Assembly (NCBI GenBank): GCA_025558075.1
Contig: JAHLKF010000001.1
Coordinates: forward strand, 1,612,001-1,676,000
Reading direction: 5' to 3'
Length of the DNA: 64,000 nucleotides
Source: Gaertneriomyces semiglobifer
Taxonomy: Eukaryota; Chytridiomycota; Chytridiomycetes; Spizellomycetales; Spizellomycetaceae
Both the position numbers and the translations under genes were made by a program. A model generated the notes under the pieces. The model searched no databases and was not told where the DNA came from. It worked only from the letters and a program-made list of their open reading frames with translations. Positions 1-11,800 of this stretch are shown in pieces. Positions within the stretch are counted from its first letter, which is position 1, and the number at the start of each line of letters is the position of its first letter.

Positions 1-162
1 AGTCTGGAGTGCTTGGCTGCGTTTTGCTTTCAATGTTTTGCCCTGGAATTTGTTGCTATTGTCTTCGGCCTTGGCCAAGCATGTCTCAAGTTCCCTGAAC
101 GCAACAGCGGCCTCTCCCGCCGAGTGCTTCTGGTGTTTCAAGAAGTTTCGGTACGTGATCAT
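1..162 (-). CDS. partial unidentified gene running off the left edge
   Basis: An open frame on the minus strand starts at an ATG at 162-160 and is still open at base 1 (54 codons). The translation begins MITYRNFLKHQKHS and continues as a charged, helical stretch rich in Lys, Ala and Glu, unlike random sequence. The frame is also open upstream to a possible intron acceptor (catatcag, about 190), so the true start could lie in an upstream exon. I recognise no family. The composition looks coding, but only the N-terminal part is visible, and I cannot exclude a chance frame. Confidence 0.35.
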   Translation of the reverse strand, partial: MITYRNFLKHQKHSAGEAAVAFRELETCLAKAEDNSNKFQGKTLKAKRSQALQT

Positions 163-725
163 TTGCAGTGCCAACGGAAGCAAAGCCTGATATGAATATG
201 ATTACACTGTTGATCATACATACCGTGAGACATTGATGCCATGCCTTTATATTTAACACATAGCTGTCTTCAAGCACATAAAATTCAAGATCAGGAATGG
301 AATGGCAGCCGTCGCGAACCTCCAACAACTAACCCTAACCCACTTCACGTGATCTCATTACGTACGCATATTGCAAGCAACTACTGTAAGGCAACGCCAC
401 CCAAATCGAGTGCACAAAGTGGCATGCGATGCCAGTTTAATCGATATGCAAAGGGGCGTTATTGATTGTTGGTCAGGAAAGGTGCGGACGCAAAGGCAAG
501 TCGCTCGGGGCGTGTGGCAAATTGGAGGGGGCAAATTGAAGGAGGCAAACGGGAGGTGGCAAATAGGTGGCAAATCTCAGAGAGGAGAAGGAAGGATTAT
601 TCTCATCCTCATGTAGATCAGAGGGAATCAAGCAGTAAGGCAGTAGTAGGCAGTTAGGAGCAGGCAGTCAAAAGGCAGGAGTAGGAAATTCAGAGCAAGC
701 GAGAGAGAGAGACCGCTGCCCAGCC
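163..725. other. intergenic region, divergent promoter
   Basis: This region lies between the minus-strand partial gene and the plus-strand membrane-protein gene. Short frames here (for example 358-573 on the minus strand) are repeats read as protein and look non-coding. The notable content is the GGCAAA array at 516-574, listed separately. Just before the ATG at 726 there is an AG-rich stretch (about 630-715) typical of a 5' leader. Confidence 0.6.
516..574 (+). promoter_or_regulatory. tandem array of five GGCAAA boxes, two of them exact PACE elements
   Basis: GGCAAA occurs at 516, 530, 544, 558 and 569, so the spacing is 14, 14, 14 and 11 bases. The last two copies extend to GGTGGCAAA (555-563 and 566-574). 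That is the proteasome-associated control element recognised by the zinc-finger factor Rpn4 in budding yeast. The array ends about 150 bases upstream of the ATG at 726, a plausible promoter distance. Whether this organism has an Rpn4-type regulator is unknown, so the functional reading is inferred while the repeats are read directly. Confidence 0.5.
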
Positions 726-2144
726 ATGTGGCCCTCGGCATCATCATCTTGTTCATCTTCTCTTTCCTCGATCCTGCTACTCCTCTCCCTTTCACTCGCA
801 CCCACCCATGCGCAAACCATCTCAGCATCCCTCATCACCACCACAGTCACCACCACTAGTACTAGCAGCATCTTTCTCATTCCACCCATCCCAGCACCTT
901 CATTATCAGTATCAACACATCCTGGCGAAGCGCCGCAAATAGAAGAACCAACACAACCGCCGTTGAGTCCGCCTCGACCATCTACACCACCTCCTCCACC
1001 GGCATCCCTCACTATACCAATAGCATCCGTTCCCTCCTCAACTGGAACGCCATCACCGGATCCAAGTGTGTCGGAATCACCTACACAAATTATCTCATTA
1101 CCCACAAATGTGCAGCAAACGACGTCCGTAACAATCATAACAACGAGCACACCATCACCGAATCCCGCACCATCAGAAGACGTTGGAGGGTCGGCCCCTA
1201 TCTCGTTGATCTTCCCGATATCGCCGGTACCCGGCCCCGCAGAAACGAATAACCTCATCGCAGGCCCTGCGCTAAGTCCTCAGCCTCCTATCAACCCCAT
1301 CAATCCCGGCAACAATGGAGGCGATCTTGACGCCAACTCACCCGCAAACGGCGACAACGCCCCGAACGTCATCATTCCCAACCCAAACTTTCCCGATTAC
1401 CCCCGGGTGCCCACTCAGTCATCGCCGTCCCAAGCATCTGGCTCCCAAACCCTCACATTCTCTCTCCTCATTGGTGGTCTCGCCTCTGGAGCACTGGTGC
1501 TCACCGTCGCCTACAAAAAGCGTCACGCTATCAACATCAGTATTCCCACTCCTCTCGGATTCAAAAAGCAACCATCTAAGAACATTCCGAGCATACTTCG
1601 AGACGGCGGTTATCCGCCCCTGGCGTTTATCTCGTTACATAAGAGTGTCAAACCGCCACCGGAGGATGTGGAAGAGACGTTCCTTGAAGTTCACGATGTG
1701 GTGATGGATATGAGCGGGAGCGAACATTTAGGTGTTGACAGACGGGATAGCATTGGGAGCGATATGACAACTCTAACAATGAATGACGCCATGTCCAGTC
1801 GCGCCTCCTCAAGGTTAAGCACCTTCTCTACGGCTTCCACCTCAAGTGCTTCCACCGCCTCATCCTTGGCATCGTTCACCTCCTTGACGGTGCCCACGCT
1901 CTCACACGTCCACGATTCGCAAACGGGATCGTTGTCACAGCAACGGTCTACACCAGACTTCGCTTCTACAGGACCGGGCTCCATGGGGACGCGGAGATCT
2001 TCGTTTCCTTTTGTCGAACGACAGAGGACGTCATCACAGACGTTGCGTACCACTTTGAACAGACAGGGGCGACACAGCCGCACGATGTCAGTTCTAAGCG
2101 TGTCGAGTGGGGGCAGCGAAGAGAGCTTGAGTCGGTATCTATAA
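726..2144 (+). CDS. Pro/Ser/Thr-rich single-pass membrane protein
   Basis: This is a single-exon frame of 472 residues. The first 30 or so residues form a clear signal peptide: a Ser-rich start, a hydrophobic SILLLLSLSLA core and an APTHAQ cleavage-type end. Residues 31-240 are very rich in Pro, Ser and Thr and would be heavily O-glycosylated outside the cell. A transmembrane helix lies near residues 243-262, followed by a basic stop-transfer YKKRH. The cytosolic tail of about 200 residues is Ser/Thr-rich. The layout resembles fungal wall-stress sensors of the WSC/MID2 type, but no Cys-rich WSC domain is present and no family is recognised. It is probably a cell-surface sensor or mucin-like protein (inferred). 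It is preceded by the GGCAAA array. Confidence 0.7.
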   Translation: MWPSASSSCSSSLSSILLLLSLSLAPTHAQTISASLITTTVTTTSTSSIFLIPPIPAPSLSVSTHPGEAPQIEEPTQPPLSPPRPSTPPPPPASLTIPIASVPSSTGTPSPDPSVSESPTQIISLPTNVQQTTSVTIITTSTPSPNPAPSEDVGGSAPISLIFPISPVPGPAETNNLIAGPALSPQPPINPINPGNNGGDLDANSPANGDNAPNVIIPNPNFPDYPRVPTQSSPSQASGSQTLTFSLLIGGLASGALVLTVAYKKRHAINISIPTPLGFKKQPSKNIPSILRDGGYPPLAFISLHKSVKPPPEDVEETFLEVHDVVMDMSGSEHLGVDRRDSIGSDMTTLTMNDAMSSRASSRLSTFSTASTSSASTASSLASFTSLTVPTLSHVHDSQTGSLSQQRSTPDFASTGPGSMGTRRSSFPFVERQRTSSQTLRTTLNRQGRHSRTMSVLSVSSGGSEESLSRYL

Positions 2145-2978
2145 ACCCCCGGCTTTCATCTTTCCGTGCGGACACAACTCGTCCGCTTAGCTTGATGATC
2201 CTGCTGGAACGTCGCTTTCTTTTGTTTTGTTTTTATTCTTCATGCAGATATACTTTTGGATCCTGAGAGGAAGGATTTTTGTTGTTGCGTATTTATGTTG
2301 GGGGACTTTGGTGTTTGGATCAACCTCTTCTTTCCTGGGAAAACGCCTTGGTGAAAGATATTTTCCGAAGGAACAACAGGCTTGTCGAGTTTACGCCCGG
2401 GAGGAGTATGGTAGCGTTTTTCATGTATTTTCTTTTTCTCGTTCTGTTTTCATTAGTTTAGCCATGGGGTTTCCCAATTATTTTGTGACTTTTGGGACTT
2501 TATAGTTTGGGCTCTTCTTTCTATTACGGTTCATGAGTTCTGTAGCGTGGAGCGATTAGTAGGCGACATAGCGCTGTAGTTTGTGTTTAGGATACATATA
2601 GCCCTACAATGAAGTACTGCTTTGTCGCATTTTTTCATGGGCAAATGTGGTTGGTCATTCGGCGCTTTCTTTGACAGAGGGTTCTCTTTTATGTTAACGA
2701 GAGGAATCATATGGTTGGTTGCAACGGGAATCAGAACATGGCGGTTAGATCAGTCAAGTATGCGGCGAATCACCAGAACCGACAAACGTTCCCATTCCAA
2801 ATACAATGTACAAGAAGAATACTAGCGCAGCTCCCTCAGCTCGCATCCCATTCACAAATTCTGATCTCTTTCTCACAACGACATTCCACCATCATAGTGT
2901 CATCGTCCCTGCAGTATTGGTCCTCGCAAAAAAAAATCTTCAGAACCTCCTCAGAACCACAGAGCCCCGTTTTCCAAC
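2145..2978. other. convergent intergenic region
   Basis: These 834 bases lie between two converging genes and should hold both 3' ends. Frames such as 2227-2505 on the plus strand have no recognisable content or coding composition. T-rich stretches near 2215-2300 could serve in transcript end formation. I see no gene or repeat. Confidence 0.6.
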
Positions 2979-3925
2979 TTAATACCTCCTACGATAAGGA
3001 CTCGGACTACGTCTAGACGCATACCTACGATCCCTATCATACCCTCCTCTCCGATCATCAAAGCTCCCACGTCGGTCATACCCCCTATCATACCCCTGTC
3101 GGGCATCATACCCGTTTCGTCCCGGAGACGAAGGCCTGCGTCGATCATATCCACTCATCTTTCTCTGCGGCTTTTCCATTGCCCAGACAGCGGCTACCGT
3201 CATCCCGTCAATTTCTCCACCATCCATGGCCTCTAATGCCCGTTTGGCGTCTTCACGCGTTGAGAACTCGACGAACCCGTGGCCGCGGTGTGAAGTGGTG
3301 CCGGAGATCGTGTAGCGGCCTGGGATTTTGGCAGAGGGGATGTCGACGTCAGTGACCTGGCCGAAATTGCCAAAGATCTCTTTGAGGTGATCCGGTGTGA
3401 CGTTTTGTGTCAGAGTGCGAATGAACAATCTGTGTTTTTTTAAAAAAAAAAGGAACACACAGATTAGAAAAACGAACAAGACGTGTCTTTTCCTCATCCA
3501 GAGTTAAGATTATTTGACTCGCTCTCCACACGAAAAAAAGCCCGGAACAACAAACACGCACTCTTGAAAAATACTCCAAACCTCCAAATCGCTCCAAAGT
3601 TAAAAAAAACAAACACGAACCTTTTATTCTCCTCACTCCGCTCCTTATCTCTTCTCACACTCCTACTTCTCTCTCTCCTCCCTCCACGATCCCTTCTCGG
3701 ACTCCGACTCCTGCTTCGACTATACGACCTCGACCGACTGCGACTGGAACTATAACTCCTGCTGCTGTAACTGGAATACGAGCTGCGGCTGTAGCTTTGG
3801 CTACTGGGGGTATAACTTCTGCTTCGGCTGCGTGAGGACGAAAGGGATCTGGATCGTGAGCGGGAGGTGCGAGCGGGTGCCCGGCCTCGGCGTGGAGACG
3901 GGGAACGGGTTCGTGATTTGGTCAT
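2979..3925 (-). CDS. RNPS1: RNPS1-like SR protein with one RRM
   Basis: Two exons on the minus strand (3925-3621 and 3429-2979) give 251 residues. The intron starts GTTCGT and ends CACAG, and the phase-2 join restores an Arg. Residues 1-100 are an RS domain of Arg-Ser dipeptides. An RRM follows from about 102 to 185, beginning RLFIRTL, with the RNP1-type motif GHGFVEF. The tail is rich in GYDRR repeats. RNPS1 is a peripheral exon-junction-complex protein of the ASAP/PSAP complexes that promotes splicing and couples it to mRNA quality control in the nucleus. The domain order (SR, RRM, Arg-rich tail) fits RNPS1 better than two-RRM SR proteins. A U2AF or SRSF relative is the alternative. Confidence 0.85.
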
Positions 3926-4565
3926 TTGTGGAGATGGCCTCGGAAATACTCTTCCAGTTTTTGTGGGGTGTTGCTGTCTGTCCTTCCTTTGTTTTCTCTA
4001 TTGTTTTCCGTTCGACTGTTGCAGCGCTGGATCTGTGGTTGGCTTGTCAATCTTGAGTATCGCTCCGCCTGGTGGACACAGATTCTCACAGCAAGTTCAA
4101 AGGGTTGTCCGACAGGTCGTTGGCATAGCAACAAGGGGCCAGTGTATTTGAGTATCGATAAGTAGATTGTGGCACGCGACAGGGTTGATCAACTTGAAAG
4201 CTCAAGGCCCACAGGCGAATTAAAGGTAATTAAAATGCTCCAGCATGCTTCGACCTGCCATAGCCGCTCGATCCTGAAAGGGGTTTCCGCTGAGAACCTT
4301 TAAGCGCAGAAACGCGGGAATTTTTCCCACTCAGTGCAACTATATCGCTGTGTAAGTGTCGCTGGAGACCAACTAATTTCAGAAGGAAGATCCGTAAAGT
4401 CCGTTTTCCTGACAAAAAGGCCATGTAGTGTAAAGGATTGATGTATATAATCATTACCATGGAAAACTACAAATCGATTCCGTTACTACTGGTAAATTCT
4501 CCAACTCGCGCATTACAGTATTCCCACGCAGACTTCTCACCGCCCGTCCGACGGATTATATTCCA
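3926..4565. other. intergenic region, RNPS1 promoter
   Basis: This holds the upstream region of the minus-strand RNPS1 gene and the 3' flank of the Sec14-like gene. Both genes point left. Only short frames occur and none has a recognisable product. No repeats or RNA genes were seen. Confidence 0.55.
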
Positions 4566-6000
4566 TCAATCAGCTCGTGCCTCTGGTTCGGTTGAAACCA
4601 CCACACCAATTTTCACCTTCTTCTCTGTCAAATAACTAAACCCATTTCCTAGCATCAGGACAAACACCCTCGCCCGAGACTCGCCTTCGCGTTCCTTGCC
4701 CTTCCGCTCATCTGTCACGGTACCTCGGTGTACCTCCACTCGCTGCGGCGCATTCATATGCGCGACTAGCGTTTCGGCATCTGCAACTTCAAATACCGTC
4801 ATAGTACCAGAGATCGAGCGAGAGTTCGATTGGGCAGGTAACGCGTCCGTGTCCATAAACCCAACGGAAACCTCGACGTCCAACTCACAGGTTGTGACAA
4901 AATACCTGACTGTCGTCGACATTGCGTTCGGTAACGCAACACTTAAAACACGCATCTTTCGTGCTGGGACTGCTATCTCTGTCATTTCGTCAGGTTTCAA
5001 CGAATGTGGAACTCCGCCATATCGTTCTTCCAGTTGTCGGATATCGATGTGCTCTAATAAAGCACCCCGCGTTTTCTCGCTCGTCACCAAACAGAATCGG
5101 TCTCGAGTGCGTTTACTGACCAGCATGGAAAACGTGTTGAAGAGAAACGTCATCAGTTTTGGTACACCGATGAAATACTTGCGCTCGAGAAATTCCGGGT
5201 AATGGTTTTGAAAGATCTTGGTGATTTCTTTGATCGTCGGCTTCAGTTCCTTGTTTCGAGTCATCGAGAACATGCCGACATCCGTGTAATCATGAATCTG
5301 CGTGACGGTTTCAATGCCCCGGTGGAAGGCGAGGGTGGCGATGGCGCGCTCCATGAGCTGGATCCTCCAGCGAAGAAAAGTCGGATAAGAGTCATTAGGT
5401 AAGGAGCCGAGTTCTGTGTAATAGTTATAGGTGATCGGGGTGTTATTAAGTGATACGCCGGAAATGGCGCCGAGGGAATTGATGTTATCCGGAAACGATT
5501 CAGTCAGGAGTGAAGGCATGTTGATATCTTTGCGCCACTAGCCATGAGAAGTAGATGTGAGTACCAAAGAACTGTGAGAGAAATGACAAGAAGACTGACT
5601 TTGAGTGTATCAATTAGCATCGTCACAGCAGCTTCAACGTTCCATTCACGAGCGCGTAGGAATTTGAGGAGAATCACCGTGCGGGATCGGACGGGTTTCA
5701 CATTTTCGTCTTCAACCTTGGCGTTATCGTATATGTCAGCTCCAACGTCACCATCTTTTTGTATTTCTTTCACCGACGAGCCCCATAATTCCAACTATCC
5801 CAAATGACAAGAAAAACAATAAACAACACGTCAGTGTGGTCCTGGCAAGCCCACATGTCATAAGCAACCAATTCACATACATGCTCATCCTCAAACCCAA
5901 GCTTGGCAATTTCCTCTCCAGCTCTCTTTCTGAACTCTGCCAGAGTTGTTTTCTGGGCATCGGTGAGTGTATCAATGTACCCTGATTCCTTTTGTGACAT
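4566..6000 (-). CDS. CRAL-TRIO (Sec14-like) lipid-transfer protein with GOLD-like C-terminus
   Basis: Three exons (6000-5881, 5794-5600, 5537-4566) give 428 residues. The joins are phase 0 with donors GTATGT and GTCAGT and acceptors gatag and ctag. The N-terminal CRAL-TRIO helix block contains ILLKFLRAREW and continues across the second intron as DTLKWRKDIN, which matches the family exactly. The lipid-binding CRAL-TRIO domain covers about residues 130-290 (IFQNHYPEFLERKYFI, LEERYGGVP). Residues 300-428 form a beta-rich GOLD-like domain. This arrangement is seen in patellins and SEC14L proteins, which move phosphoinositides or other lipids between membranes. The ligand cannot be told from the sequence. 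The GTCAGT donor is weaker than usual. Confidence 0.85.
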
Positions 6001-6351
6001 GTTTGTTGCACGAGTACCGATGAGGCAACTGAATATCCAACAACACACAAAGTAGACAGAGAGCGCTACTCTGCTTCTTTAAACGCTGCTGCGGTCACCA
6101 GCCTGTGCCAATCAAGCCCCCGACAGATCGCTGCTTCCTTCACACAAGCGGAAATCTACGCATCTTTTCACACTTGTTCACTCACGCGTTCTGACTGGAC
6201 GGCACAGTCACGTTCACGACGGCTAAACGATCAACCCGCCGTCACCAGCGTCAACTTATTGTCGTCTTGGCGGGTTAAGAAGTGTTCTGCATTTCCACTC
6301 CGGATCCTGCTTTCTCTGAGGAGTGTACATCTTGGTAGACTACGCACGCAC
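6001..6351. promoter_or_regulatory. divergent promoter between the Sec14-like gene and PEX5
   Basis: These 351 bases separate two divergently read start codons (6000 on minus, 6352 on plus). The plus-strand frame is open upstream from 6259, but PEX5 family alignment supports the ATG at 6352. No TATA box or obvious operator was found. Confidence 0.5.
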
Positions 6352-8241
6352 ATGGACGCACTCATTAGCGGAGCGTCATGCTCCACAGGCAATTCGCTCT
6401 CTACTTTTGTAAAGCAGGTGGACCGACAACAAGCCTTTGAGCAAGACTTGGTGCGTACCGGAAACGGGGATGTTCTCTCTCACGAAGCTCACTTACGAGA
6501 GAGGGGTCGGCGTCCCGAGTTCGATGATGCTTTTGTGAACGAATTCTTGAGTGGGCCGCCTCCGCCGCAAGCAGTTCAAGATGCCTTTTTTGGATCAGGA
6601 GCAGGTCCTTCCGAGTTGACCCAAGCGCTAGAATCACAAATTCATCCTTCTGGCGACTGGACCTCTGAGTTCTCCAATTTTGAGTTTCGACCCGATCACG
6701 CGCTTGAGCACCCCGATTTCGAAGCGGCCTTTGAGCGTGCCCAACTAAACGATGGCGGGAGAGAATGGGGAAGTGAGTTTCTACGAAACGATGCGATAGG
6801 CCGGGTGGATGTGAAAGAGTTTGGAAGCGAGTTGGAAGATGCATTTACGAGGGAGTTTGCATTGATCGCCGAATCGCTAGTCAAAGAAGCGCAGCCAAAG
6901 GGGAAGGAATACATCAACTTTGAGGAGTTCAAAAACTTTGACCTTGAAACCAAGACTGTCAAAGCAGACGGACAAGAGGAGGAGGTGATTTCGTGGAGCA
7001 ACGAGTTTGCCAAAGATTTCAACGGATCTGATGAAGATCTTCAACGATTAGATTCCCTTTTTAAGAATTTCAATCTGGAAGGAGTGGACACAGTCAAAGA
7101 TTGGGAGGCCGAATATGAAGATTACAGCACGGGACGGGACGATGATGGCGGAGTACTCGAACCGGACCCTGTCATTGCTCCCTGTGCGCCCTACACATTT
7201 GAAGTCGTCAACCCATACCTTTCGCATCCCTCACCACTCGAAGAAGGCCTCAAGCTTCTTCGTGAGGACGGTAACCTCACCTCCGCCGCTTTAGCATTGG
7301 AAGCAGCCGTGCAACGTGCTCCAGACGATTCGGAAGCTTGGGCACTCCTCGGTATCGCGCAAGCGGAAAACGAGAAGGAGATTCCAGCCATTGCCGCGCT
7401 ACAGCACAGCGTGCAAGCTAACCCAGGAAATTTGAACGCATTGATGGCGTTGGCTGTGAGCTATACCAATGAATCACGGGAAGTCGAGGCCTACGCCACT
7501 CTGAAGCGATGGCTGGAAACTCAGTATCCGGATGTCGCTTCGATGAACGGCAATGGCAATTTGAACGCAACGATGGATACCACGGAGCTGCATGCACACG
7601 TCACCTCCATGTACCTATCCGCAGCGCGAATGGGCGCTTCGCATGCGTTGCACGCCCCGTCGTCGTCGACATCTTCTCCGGAGTCGATTGATCCCGATGT
7701 GCAAACTGGGTTGGGGATCCTGTTCTACAACTCCCTCGACTACGCTAAAGCTATTGATTGCTTCACGTCGGCTCTCAGCGCGCGTCCGGATTCGTACCAA
7801 CTGTGGAACCGATTGGGAGCGACACTGGCAAACAGCGGGCGCTCGGAAGAAGCCATTGACGCGTATTACAAAGCGCTCGAGATCCGACCGGGATACGTCC
7901 GAGCACGGTACAATCTGGGAGTGAGCTGTGTGAATGTGGGATGTTATAAAGAGGCAGCGGAGCATCTTTTGGCGGCTGTTGAAATGAGTCGAGGGGTGGG
8001 TGCTGCTGGTCAGAATGCGAGTGGGAATGAGGCCACTAGTGGTGAGGTGAATGTGAGCCGAAATTTGTGGGAGACGTTGAGGAGAACATTTATTTTGGTA
8101 CGTTGTTGTCCGTGCGATTCTTTAATAGAGTTTCTTTTACTGACACGCATTTTGTTTTTGTAGATGGATCGTCGCGACTTGGCCGACCAAGCTGTTCCGG
8201 GCCAGGATCTGAGTACGTTCAAGAACGAGTTTGAATTTTGA
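6352..8241 (+). CDS. PEX5: peroxisomal PTS1 receptor PEX5
   Basis: Two exons (6352-8097 and 8164-8241) give 607 residues. The start is chosen because the protein then opens with the conserved Cys segment SGASCSTGN, whose Cys10 corresponds to the receptor-recycling ubiquitination site. Four pentapeptides that bind PEX13/PEX14 are visible: WTSEF at 103, WGSEF at 139, WSNEF at 215 and the divergent WEAEY at 251. From about residue 300 come tetratricopeptide repeats (ALLGIAQAENE, LWNRLGATLANSGR, ARYNLGVSCVNVG) that bind C-terminal SKL signals. The last exon of 25 codons completes the C-terminal helix. PEX5 carries folded enzymes from cytosol to peroxisome. Two genes in this window encode proteins ending in SKL. 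Confidence 0.95.
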
Positions 8242-8818
8242 ACACTGAGAATGTAGCTCTGAATCTTGATATTTCCGCGTGTGTATTTGGATTTACCTGT
8301 AAATATGAAGTCTTTCATCTTGAGCATTCGGCAGAGTGACAGTATTGAATATCGATAATAAAATCTAACACCCCGCGCAGTTATCGACTATACATTAAAG
8401 TCGGCCGCATTTCCATCGCGCGGTTTGGTAGTTGCCTTTTTCCAAGTGCAAGACGAATTGAAGGTGGTCTTTCTTCAGTGCCGACACAGTACGGCAACTC
8501 CACTCACGGTCTCCGTCAGAGTTAGAGCTCAGTGGCTTCTCTCTCTCTCTCCTTTCTACGCCACTTTTTTCTCTCTGTCTTTCATGATGATGAGGTTACA
8601 CGTCTCATAGTTTTCCCTGTTATGTGTCGTGAATGTCACTAGTAGCGCTAGATAGTAGTTAGTAATATCAAGTAGAAAGTGAACGCAGAAGGAACGTGAA
8701 CCGTATAACTGGCGAAGCTGCATGGTGAGAGTCATAACGCATGTTTGTGAATGCATTCTGAGAGGCTAACGGAACGGATGACCGACTACCTGTAGAGTAT
8801 ATTAATATTAACAGGTAC
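8242..8818. other. intergenic region, PEX5 3' flank and promoter of the IQ/CH/DH gene
   Basis: This contains the 3' flank of PEX5 with AT-rich polyadenylation-type sequence (aataaaatc near 8357) and the upstream region of the next gene. It holds a CT-rich run (ctctctctctc, about 8540) and no convincing gene. Confidence 0.55.
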
Positions 8819-11800
8819 ATGCCCTCAATAACAATGACGACGAGCACGCCGCCCACCAAGTTGCTGTCTCAGCACAATGCAGAACACTATGCTGCCACCA
8901 TCATACAACGTGCTTACAGAGCATACAGAGAACGCACTCATGGCCATTTACTCATCCACTTGCAGAATATCTCCAAGGCCTACCAACGAGTCCTCATTGA
9001 GACCAGTGCGGATGGTGCAAGCGACGTAAAGGGAAAAGAAGGCCGGCCACCAGGTGCATCCCGGGCAGAAGTAGCTTTCCTCAGCCTCCTCAACAGCGAC
9101 TCCACGTTTCGGGTCGGCGCCTACCTCGCTTCAACATCCTCCTTTCCATCTACGGCCTCATCTCTATTATCTTACCACAACTATGATTCGGACTCTCACC
9201 AAACCGCCCAGGTGGACCCGAGGTTCTCCATCCTCCCGCAAAAAGACTCTTCCACTTATGCGCTCTACGTTCCACGCATCCACTCCTGGCTGCACACCCT
9301 TCTCCCCGCGCTTGTTCCACCTTACAACCCCAACACACCCTATCTGCTGCCGTATCTCCTGCGCACGGGTGACATCCTGTGCGAACTAGCGGTCGTCCTC
9401 TTCCCGCGCACCCAATGCGCGCTGCTACATAAAGGCCCTGAATTCACTGTCCATAAAGCCGTGTTCTTCTTGGAACTATGCAAAGCCGTAGGAGTCAAAC
9501 AGAAATATCTTTTTACCGTCAAAGACCTCTTATATCCTGATCCCAACGCCGAGAGCGAGGCTTCTATGAACGCAACGGATCCAACTACCGAAGATCAATC
9601 ACCCTCTCTCCTTCTCCTTCGCACGCTTGTGGCCCTGGAACGTCAGTCCCGTAAATCCGGGTTCGGAGGACCGTTCCTCTCCCTGAAACATAAACATGGT
9701 CGTCGATCCACACTCACGACGTTTGTTCCTACATCTCACTCTTCGATGTCGTTCACCATTCATCACCCAACGAACAGGACGAATTCGTTCTATGGACAGA
9801 TTATGGATGTGGAGGATGTTGTCGGTGGTGATATTGATGCGGCGCGGAAGTTGAGTGCGAGATACAGTAGGGAGAGTCTGTACAGTATCTATGCGAGTAT
9901 GCCGACAGAGAGTGGGGCAAGTGGGGGTCACAGAAACAGTACGATGATGGGTGGTAGTGGAGGTGGTGGGAGGAGACGAAGTAGCAGCAGGATGAGTGGG
10001 CAACTACGCCCGGTGTCGGGGTTCGGTCCCGTGAGTGCAAGTGTTTCCGACAAGTTAAGAAGTCTGCGCACGGAGGCTGTGAAAGAACAGGATCAACGAT
10101 TGGAGCAGGAGAAGGCTGATTTCGCAGATGATGAACATGATCAGGAGCACGAGATTGACCATGAACCGTCTGTCAGTGTTAAAAGCGAATATGAAGATGA
10201 GAGTGAGCATTCTGGGAGCGAACATGCTGATCATGGACATGGCGCGGTGCTTCAACGATCAAGACTGGAACCACAGCCGTCGGACACATCTCTCCAGACG
10301 ACATATCAGCGTCATATGAGTGTGATGTCGGTGGATGTACCTTTCAACATGAAGCAACATATCCATGCAGAGGATAGTTCGTCTTACGAAGATGAGGGGG
10401 AGCCGATTATTGATTTGAAGGCGATCGCGCAGGCTGAGTTTGGCTTTGGCGAGAAAACATTGGCAAACGGGACGAGCGAGGATACGTTAAAAGACAAATA
10501 CATGAAGCATGAGAGTGTGATGAGTCACGCTCCGAGCCAAGATAGTGAAAGTGAGAATGAGCATGGTACACTCCAACCGAGACGTGACCGGATGCAAGAG
10601 TCTTCACCGCCATTGTCAGCCTCCTCCTTTGATTCTGGAAATGAGAACGGAACCGTGACGCGGCGATGGAATAGGGAGGACGAGAGGGCAGGGACAGCGT
10701 GTGAGGAAACGCCGGGAAACACGTGGGAACATTCGTCCTCCGAGTCCGACAGGGCGCGGTCCAGATCGCTGGCGAGGTCCGTGTCGACTTCCACGTCCAG
10801 GTCACACTCGATGTCTCGCTCGGACGCGGATACGGAGATCGTGACGTTACAACGTATGAACACGTATTCCACTATTCCCGATGATGGAACGAACACGGAT
10901 TTCTCCTCGCCTGTTTCCCCTCCACCAGGCAGTGCCACGCTTCAGTCGGCGTCGCATGCACAGCAGCAAGCATCCTTGGATTTCCTAGAGTTACCCGAAT
11001 TACCGGCCCCTGTGCCGGCTACGAATATGGGGATACTAACAGACCGATTTGACATACTAGATGATAACGCGTTTGGATACGATGGGTTTGAGTATGATGA
11101 TGATATGTTGGATGTACCAAGACTGAGTATCCCACCGCCGCCGAGTCGAAGTCCACCATTCAAAAAGAGTGTAGGAGAAAAGGGAAGCAAAGCGAAGAAG
11201 CCGAGGGGCAAGCCACTCCCACCTGTGACCGGGACACCGAGTGAGGCGAGCGAGCCGACATCACCTACGTCCAAAGATACACCGACGTTACCAGTTCAGT
11301 CTGCTCGGACGCAGTCGCCACCAAAGCAACCATTGAAACTGGTTGTTCCGACACAACCGCCGACTGCACCACTACCGAGTCTTCTCCTCTCACCACCGCC
11401 ACAACAACAGTCCGCTCAACCGCTTCAATTACCCCTGTTTGATTTCGCAAAGCTGAATTCCAAACTGGACTCGAGTTTGAGTTCTTCGACACCGACCTCG
11501 AGTCTGCATTTTGGGTTGGGTGGGTTTGGATTTGGTGTGCGAGACGCGAGCGAGCCGCCTAGGAGTCCGTTACCGCCTACACCTCCCGCCAACGAAGGCA
11601 ACGGCGTGATGGGTGCGAGTTTTGGACGTGGTGGCAGCATGAGCACGAGTACGACGTTTTCGTTGGAGGATACGACGTTTGAGAGGAACTTGAAGAGTAT
11701 GGCGTTCCCGTATAAGTTTGAGAGGGAGAGTTCTGATTTCGGGGGTGGAGTGGGGACGGAGAGTGTGGTGAGTGGTGTCAGTGGTGCGACGTTTGGTGGT

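Noticed and set aside
668..1258. 196-residue Gly/Val-rich frame on the minus strand
   Set aside because: Antisense to the Pro/Ser/Thr-rich coding region; Pro and Thr codons read backwards give Gly and Val.
4696..5202. 168-residue plus-strand frame
   Set aside because: Antisense to the Sec14-like exon, with no domain of its own.
9599..10805. Several minus-strand frames up to 137 residues
   Set aside because: All mirror the low-complexity middle of the IQ/CH/DH protein.
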